Assembly: GCA_003149575.1 (NCBI GenBank)
Contig: QCWG01000001.1
Span: 1,425,387 to 1,489,386, forward strand
Length of the DNA stretch: 64,000 bases
Reading direction: 5' to 3'
From: Altererythrobacter sp. XM-24bin4
Lineage (GTDB): Bacteria; Pseudomonadota; Alphaproteobacteria; Sphingomonadales; Sphingomonadaceae
Shown here: one piece after another, positions 58,738-64,000 of the stretch
Position numbering within the stretch: position 1 is the stretch's first letter
Layout: each line of letters starts with the position of its first letter
The notes under the pieces: model-generated
Told to the model about the DNA's origin: nothing
Seen by the model: the letters and a program-made list of their open reading frames with translations, nothing else
Databases searched by the model: none
Made by a program: the position numbers and the translations under genes

Positions 58738-59139
58738 TCAGTCGAACTGGAAGTAGCGGTCGCAGACAGAATCGTCCGCACTCTCTAGCCCCGCGCGCAA
58801 AGCGTCCATGCGCTCTGCACTTGTTCCATGCGTGAAACCTTCGGGATTGATCCGCTGACCGGCATTGCGTTGCAGCGTATCATCCCCGATCGAGCTGGCC
58901 GCGCGCATCCCTTCTTCCAGATCGCCGCGCTCGATCAGCTGGCGGTTCTTGCGTGCCCACACACCAGCATAGCAATCCGCCTGCAATTCCATGCGAACCT
59001 GCAGCTCGTTTGAACGCCGCGGGTTCTGCTGCTGCGCGCTGCGAACTTGCGCCGCGAGGCCGGTCAGGTTCTGGATATGGTGACCATATTCATGCGCGAT
59101 GACATAAAGCCGCGCAAAATCGCCTCCTGTTCCCGCCAT
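58738..59139 (-). pseudogene. C-terminal half of a neutral zinc metallopeptidase (YpfJ family)
   Basis: 134 residues from the first ATG at 59139; the same frame runs back to a TGA near 59187. LYVIAHEYGHHIQNLTGL holds the HExxH motif, then MELQADCYAGVWA with the third ligand region, and TSAERMDALRAGLES near the end. This is the C-terminal half of the YpfJ/KPN_00272 zinc peptidase family, which is about 290 residues and begins with a transmembrane span and a Cys-rich part. The membrane anchor and first 150 residues are missing; upstream lies the 5' region of 3-hydroxybutyrate dehydrogenase on the other strand. The upstream-most residues (SCAGSTHQRFQLAQ) do not match the family. It is a truncated relic. 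Confidence 0.85.
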
Positions 59140-59302
59140 CTGTGCCAGCTGAAATCTTTGATGTGTCGAACCTGCGCAGCTTCATCCTCAATCCCTCCGA
59201 TTCGCCGAATTGCCCCTTGTTTTGGTGGTTTTAACGCTGGACAGGCGCGCGCGTTACGCCAAAAGCTGTAGTCCGAATCGTATCGTGCAACAGGGGAAAC
59301 TG

Positions 59303-60058
59303 ATGTTCCTTCAGGGAAAACGCGCTCTGGTAACCGGATCCACCTCGGGAATCGGGCTTGCGATTGCGCGGGCCTTGAGCAGCGAAGGCGCAGAAGTGAT
59401 CCTGAATGGTTTCGGTGACAGGTCCGAGATTGCGTCACTATGCGATGAAATGGGTGCGACGCATTCGGCCGCCAATCTGCTCGACCCGTCCGATATCGAG
59501 GCAATGATGGCGGACGCGGGTGAAATCGACATCCTTGTCAATAATGCCGGAATGCAGCACGTCTCGCCGGTCGAAGAATTCCCGCAAGACAAGTGGGACG
59601 CGATCATAGGGCTCAACCTTAGCGCGGTGTTCCACACTACGCGGCACGCGGTGCTTGGCATGAGGGCAAAGGGTTGGGGACGGATCATCAACACGGCCTC
59701 TGCGCATTCCAAAACGGCGTCACCGTTCAAAAGCGCATATAATGCGTCGAAACACGGCGTGGACGGTTTCACCAAGACTATCGCGTTGGAGCTTGCGCAG
59801 ACCGGCGTGACTGCCAACTGCATTTCGCCTGGTTATGTATGGACACCGCTGATCGAAGGGCAGATCCCAGATACGATGAAAGCGCGCGGGCTTAGCCGCG
59901 AAGAAGTGATCAATGATGTGTTGCTGGCCAAGCAACCGACCAAGAAATTTGTGCAACCGCATGAGATTGGCGCGCTGGCGGTGTTCCTTTGCCGTGAAGA
60001 GGCGGGCAATGTAACCGGTGCGAACTGGAGCATCGATGGCGGCTGGACCGCTGAATAA
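59303..60058 (+). CDS. 3-hydroxybutyrate dehydrogenase
   Basis: 251 residues from ATG 59303 (AGGGGAAACTG upstream), SDR fold. Cofactor motif VTGSTSGIGLAIARAL (about 10-25), NNAGMQHVSPVEEFP (about 84-98; MQHV is typical of D-3-hydroxybutyrate dehydrogenase), catalytic Ser in TASAHSKTAS, Tyr and Lys in SAYNASKHGVDGF (about 150-154), and the substrate motif CISPGYVWTPLIEGQIPDTM. It oxidises (R)-3-hydroxybutyrate from PHB breakdown to acetoacetate. It pairs functionally with phaC and phaZ at 32-35 kb. Confidence 0.92.
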   Translation: MFLQGKRALVTGSTSGIGLAIARALSSEGAEVILNGFGDRSEIASLCDEMGATHSAANLLDPSDIEAMMADAGEIDILVNNAGMQHVSPVEEFPQDKWDAIIGLNLSAVFHTTRHAVLGMRAKGWGRIINTASAHSKTASPFKSAYNASKHGVDGFTKTIALELAQTGVTANCISPGYVWTPLIEGQIPDTMKARGLSREEVINDVLLAKQPTKKFVQPHEIGALAVFLCREEAGNVTGANWSIDGGWTAE

Positions 60059-60083
60059 CGGATTTGAGGCTTTGGGGGCCATA

Positions 60084-61556
60084 ATGATCGAGAGACGAAC
60101 TTTTGCTGCCTTCGCAATCGCATTGACTTTATCGGCTTGCGCAAGCACTGGCCTCAAAGTTTCGGATTCAGAGTTCACCTCGCTCGAAAACAGGATCGAT
60201 CAGCATATCAGCGTTCTGGCCAGCGATGAGTTTGCAGGTCGCAGACCCGGCACAATTGGCGAGACGAAAACGCTTGATTACATGCGGTCGGTGCTAGAGC
60301 CGGCTGGCTTTGTTTCAGGCACGAATGACCCGGCCAATCCATGGAATGCACCAGTCTTGTTGGCCAATATCAAAGGCGAAAGCGCCCTCGCGCAGTTCAA
60401 GATCGGAAGGCGCGTGATTCCAGTCGATCCCGAAGCGATTGCCGCTGCTACGGAAGCGCGCCGAGCCTTGATGGAAGACGCGGACACGTTGTTCGTGGGT
60501 TATGCCGATGGTGACGTTGACGAGGCGGTTGTGAGCGAGCGTGTCGTGATCATGTTAAGCGATCCGGGAAAAAGCCCGGCACGCCGGGCTGCGCTGCAAG
60601 AGAAAGGCCCGGTTGCAGTTGTGACAGTAGTGGAGTCGGCAGAAAGCACCGCGCAAATCCGCCAATTCCAGATGCGAGATAGGCTAGCCCTCGCATCGCA
60701 AGCGGACGAAAATGTTTCTGTCTTTATGGCCCGGGAAGTTCTTGCAAACGTTCTGGGTGAAACGAGATGGGCTGAACTGCTGGAATTGGCCGATGCGAGC
60801 AAGGGTGCCAATGACTTTGTGCCGATACCGCTGAGCGCCAAATTGACCCTCGACATACGTACAGACAGGCGTGAAGTGCCATCGCGCAATTTCCTCGCCA
60901 AGCTTCCCGGGACAAACCCTGATGCCGGAGCGGTGTTGCTTCTGGGCCATTGGGACCATTTCGGCGAATGTGGACCGGAAGGTGCTGAGGACCGGCTTTG
61001 CAATGGCGCGGTCGACAATGCCAGCGGGATTGGCCTGATGATGGAGCTTGGCAAGCGTCTGGCAGCTGGCGAACCGATGGAGCGCGATCTCTACATCCTT
61101 GGGACGACGGCAGAGGAGTGGGGCTTGTTGGGTGCGCAAGCCTTTGCAGATCAACCGCCGCTGCCGCTCGAAAATATCGTCGCGGCATTCAATTTCGACA
61201 CCGTGGCGATTTCGCCCAGAGGTAGCCCGGTCGGCTTTATCGGCGAAGGGCGAACGCCGCTTGATGCGATCATAAAGGAAGCAATCAACGATATAGGACG
61301 TGAGTTAGCGCCACGTGAGCTGTCAGAGCCGTTCTTGCAGCGTCAGGACGGCTGGGCGTTGCTGCAGCGTGACGTGCCGTCAGTGCTATTGTCCAATGCA
61401 TTCGGTTCAGAGGAGAAACTGACCGAGTTTCTTTCGGGGGACTATCATCAGGCATCCGATAACCCCGGCGATATCGAGCTAGGCGGAGCGGTGGATGACC
61501 TTCTGTTGCACGAGTTGCTGATCCGCCGGGTGGCCGATAGCGCGGTGTATCCCTAG
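60084..61556 (+). CDS. M28-family zinc aminopeptidase lipoprotein
   Basis: 490 residues from ATG 60084. A lipoprotein signal (MIERRTFAAFAIALTLSAC, lipidated Cys about 19) leads to a PA-domain-like insert (about 110-240), and the M28 catalytic domain with zinc ligands in LLLGHWDHFGECG (about 295), CNGAVDNASGIGLMMELGKR (about 312), GTTAEEWGLLGAQAF (Glu pair, about 350) and a late His in FLSGDYHQASDNPGD. It would trim peptides at the outer membrane. A 25-base gap from the dehydrogenase suggests one transcript. The late His in DYHQASD fits the M28 pattern. Confidence 0.9.
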   Translation: MIERRTFAAFAIALTLSACASTGLKVSDSEFTSLENRIDQHISVLASDEFAGRRPGTIGETKTLDYMRSVLEPAGFVSGTNDPANPWNAPVLLANIKGESALAQFKIGRRVIPVDPEAIAAATEARRALMEDADTLFVGYADGDVDEAVVSERVVIMLSDPGKSPARRAALQEKGPVAVVTVVESAESTAQIRQFQMRDRLALASQADENVSVFMAREVLANVLGETRWAELLELADASKGANDFVPIPLSAKLTLDIRTDRREVPSRNFLAKLPGTNPDAGAVLLLGHWDHFGECGPEGAEDRLCNGAVDNASGIGLMMELGKRLAAGEPMERDLYILGTTAEEWGLLGAQAFADQPPLPLENIVAAFNFDTVAISPRGSPVGFIGEGRTPLDAIIKEAINDIGRELAPRELSEPFLQRQDGWALLQRDVPSVLLSNAFGSEEKLTEFLSGDYHQASDNPGDIELGGAVDDLLLHELLIRRVADSAVYP

Positions 61557-61611
61557 GTGTAGCTTTTCCCGTAGATGCCTCGGGGGCAAAAAAGGCCGCT
61601 CCTACCACTAG

Positions 61612-63129
<1,518 letters not shown>

Positions 63130-63138
63130 AGCCATACG

Positions 63139-64000
63139 ATGACCCCCGCGGCACGTGTGCAAGCGGCAATCGAGCTGCTCGATCAAATCATCGATGCGGC
63201 GAAAAGCAAAGGTGCGCCCGCAGACCGCTTGATTGCAAACTATTTCAAGCAGCGTCGCTATGCCGGATCGAAGGATCGCCGCGCCGTGCGCGAGCTAGTT
63301 TATGCAGCAGTGCGGGCTTGCGGGCCCATTCCCGTTAGCGGACGGGCAGCGATGTTGCGTCTGGCAGAGCAAGACGACACGATCGCAGCATTGTTTGATG
63401 GCTCGGCACACGCAGCGGCGGCGATTGGCGATGAAGAGAAGCCAGCACCAGACGGTGTGGCGCCCGATTGGCTGACACAAGCTCTTACCGCGTCCGGGAT
63501 CGATCAAAACGAGGCCGCCGCGCTGCTCGATCGCGCGCCGCTCGACATTCGCGTGAACACGCTCAAGGCAGACCGCTCAGGCATAGAACTTCCCGAGACC
63601 GGCGGGCCGCTCGCGGCATCGCAGGCTCTGCGTTTTTCAACCGGTACTTCGGTCGAGCAATGGCCGGCCTATCGCGATGGTCGGATCGAAGTGCAGGACC
63701 ACGGCAGCCAGCTGGTGTGTGAGGCGTTTTCGGCCAGACCAGGCGAGACCGTGGTCGATCTGTGCGCCGGGGCAGGGGGAAAATCGCTCGCGCTAGCATC
63801 GGCCATGCAAAACCAGGGCCGCTTGCTGGCATGTGATACCAATCGCGGTCGATTGTCACGGCTTGCTCCGCGTGCGGAACGGGCAGGGGCTGGTCTGATC
63901 GAAACTCTGTTGCTCAATCCTGATCGCGAATTGGAAATGCTGGCTGAGTGGCGCGGTGTTGCCGATGCCGTGTTGGTGGATGCGCCGTGTTCGGGGACTG
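63139..64000 (+). CDS. RsmB-like 16S rRNA m5C methyltransferase (partial at window end)
   Basis: The reading frame is open from ATG 63139 to the window edge, 287 codons so far, so the C-terminus is outside. The N-terminal NusB-like helical part spans about 1-130 (QAAIELLDQIIDAAKSKG, then FKQRRYAGSKDRRAVRELVY). The Rossmann part has AdoMet loop VVDLCAGAGGKSLALASAM (about 205-223) and the catalytic DAPCSGT (about 280), the NOP2/Sun Cys pair being cut at the edge. It would methylate C967 in 16S rRNA or an equivalent. Probably co-transcribed with guaB. Confidence 0.9.
   Translation, partial: MTPAARVQAAIELLDQIIDAAKSKGAPADRLIANYFKQRRYAGSKDRRAVRELVYAAVRACGPIPVSGRAAMLRLAEQDDTIAALFDGSAHAAAAIGDEEKPAPDGVAPDWLTQALTASGIDQNEAAALLDRAPLDIRVNTLKADRSGIELPETGGPLAASQALRFSTGTSVEQWPAYRDGRIEVQDHGSQLVCEAFSARPGETVVDLCAGAGGKSLALASAMQNQGRLLACDTNRGRLSRLAPRAERAGAGLIETLLLNPDRELEMLAEWRGVADAVLVDAPCSGT

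Overview
The window looks like a stretch of chromosome from an alphaproteobacterium of the order Sphingomonadales, most likely Erythrobacteraceae (Erythrobacter/Altererythrobacter-like). I infer this from the GC-rich coding sequence, the protein families present (a DUF2946 protein beside a TonB receptor, DUF808, Lrp, a BlaI/M56 pair, L9 with an acidic tail) and the mix of gene orders. No database search was possible, so the taxonomy is an inference. The window is almost wholly chromosomal housekeeping. I see no intact insertion sequence, prophage, plasmid function or CRISPR array.

Layout. 0.2-2.9 kb: DUF2946 protein and TonB-dependent receptor. 3-8.4 kb: EttA, a MATE exporter, two tRNA genes (Pro-TGG and a CAT tRNA, probably Ile2) and a soluble divergent histidine kinase, all on the minus strand. 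8.6-13.5 kb: an Lrp-type regulator, a truncated PAS-protein start, then aroQ-accB-accC and an MFS transporter. 13.7-20.4 kb: RidA, AMP nucleosidase, the rpsF-rpsR-rplI ribosomal operon, a DUF808 membrane protein, a GST and an acyl-CoA synthetase. 20.4-25.7 kb: a Mur ligase and LD-carboxypeptidase pair (murein recycling), fabD-fabG and dnaN. 25.8-28.4 kb: a small exported protein followed by two decayed genes (a GST and a SnoaL-like lipoprotein) around an intact DUF2855 gene. 28.4-35.1 kb: an N-acyl-D-amino-acid deacylase family protein, an alpha/beta hydrolase, an FprA-type ferredoxin reductase, a PHA depolymerase and a PHA synthase. 35.3-43.7 kb: a decayed GGDEF gene, lepA, a methyltransferase tail fragment, bamD, recN, ligA and a CinA-like protein. 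43.8-53.4 kb: an M14 peptidase, a DUF2459 protein, prmA, a metallo-beta-lactamase fragment, an SDR, sdhCDA (no sdhB nearby), a membrane protein and a C13 peptidase. 53.4-58.7 kb: a phytase-like/cyclophilin fusion and a blaI-blaR1-like-creD module. 58.7-64 kb: a neutral zinc metallopeptidase fragment, 3-hydroxybutyrate dehydrogenase, an M28 peptidase, guaB and the start of an RsmB-like RNA methyltransferase cut by the window edge.

Themes. PHA metabolism is spread over the window (synthase, depolymerase, hydroxybutyrate dehydrogenase, with fabD/fabG and accBC feeding acyl chains). Envelope functions recur (Mur ligase, LD-carboxypeptidase, BamD, CreD, BlaR1-like sensor, MBL remnant). The most striking general feature is the number of gene fossils: a PAS-protein 5' end, a GGDEF core, a GST, a SnoaL lipoprotein, a methyltransferase tail, a class B3 MBL front half and a zinc-peptidase back half. 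Several abut essential genes. Short palindromic REP-like repeats lie close to some of these sites. The best candidate for a poorly described system is the BlaI/M56/CreD module, with paired operator-like sites and a cre-tag-like box.
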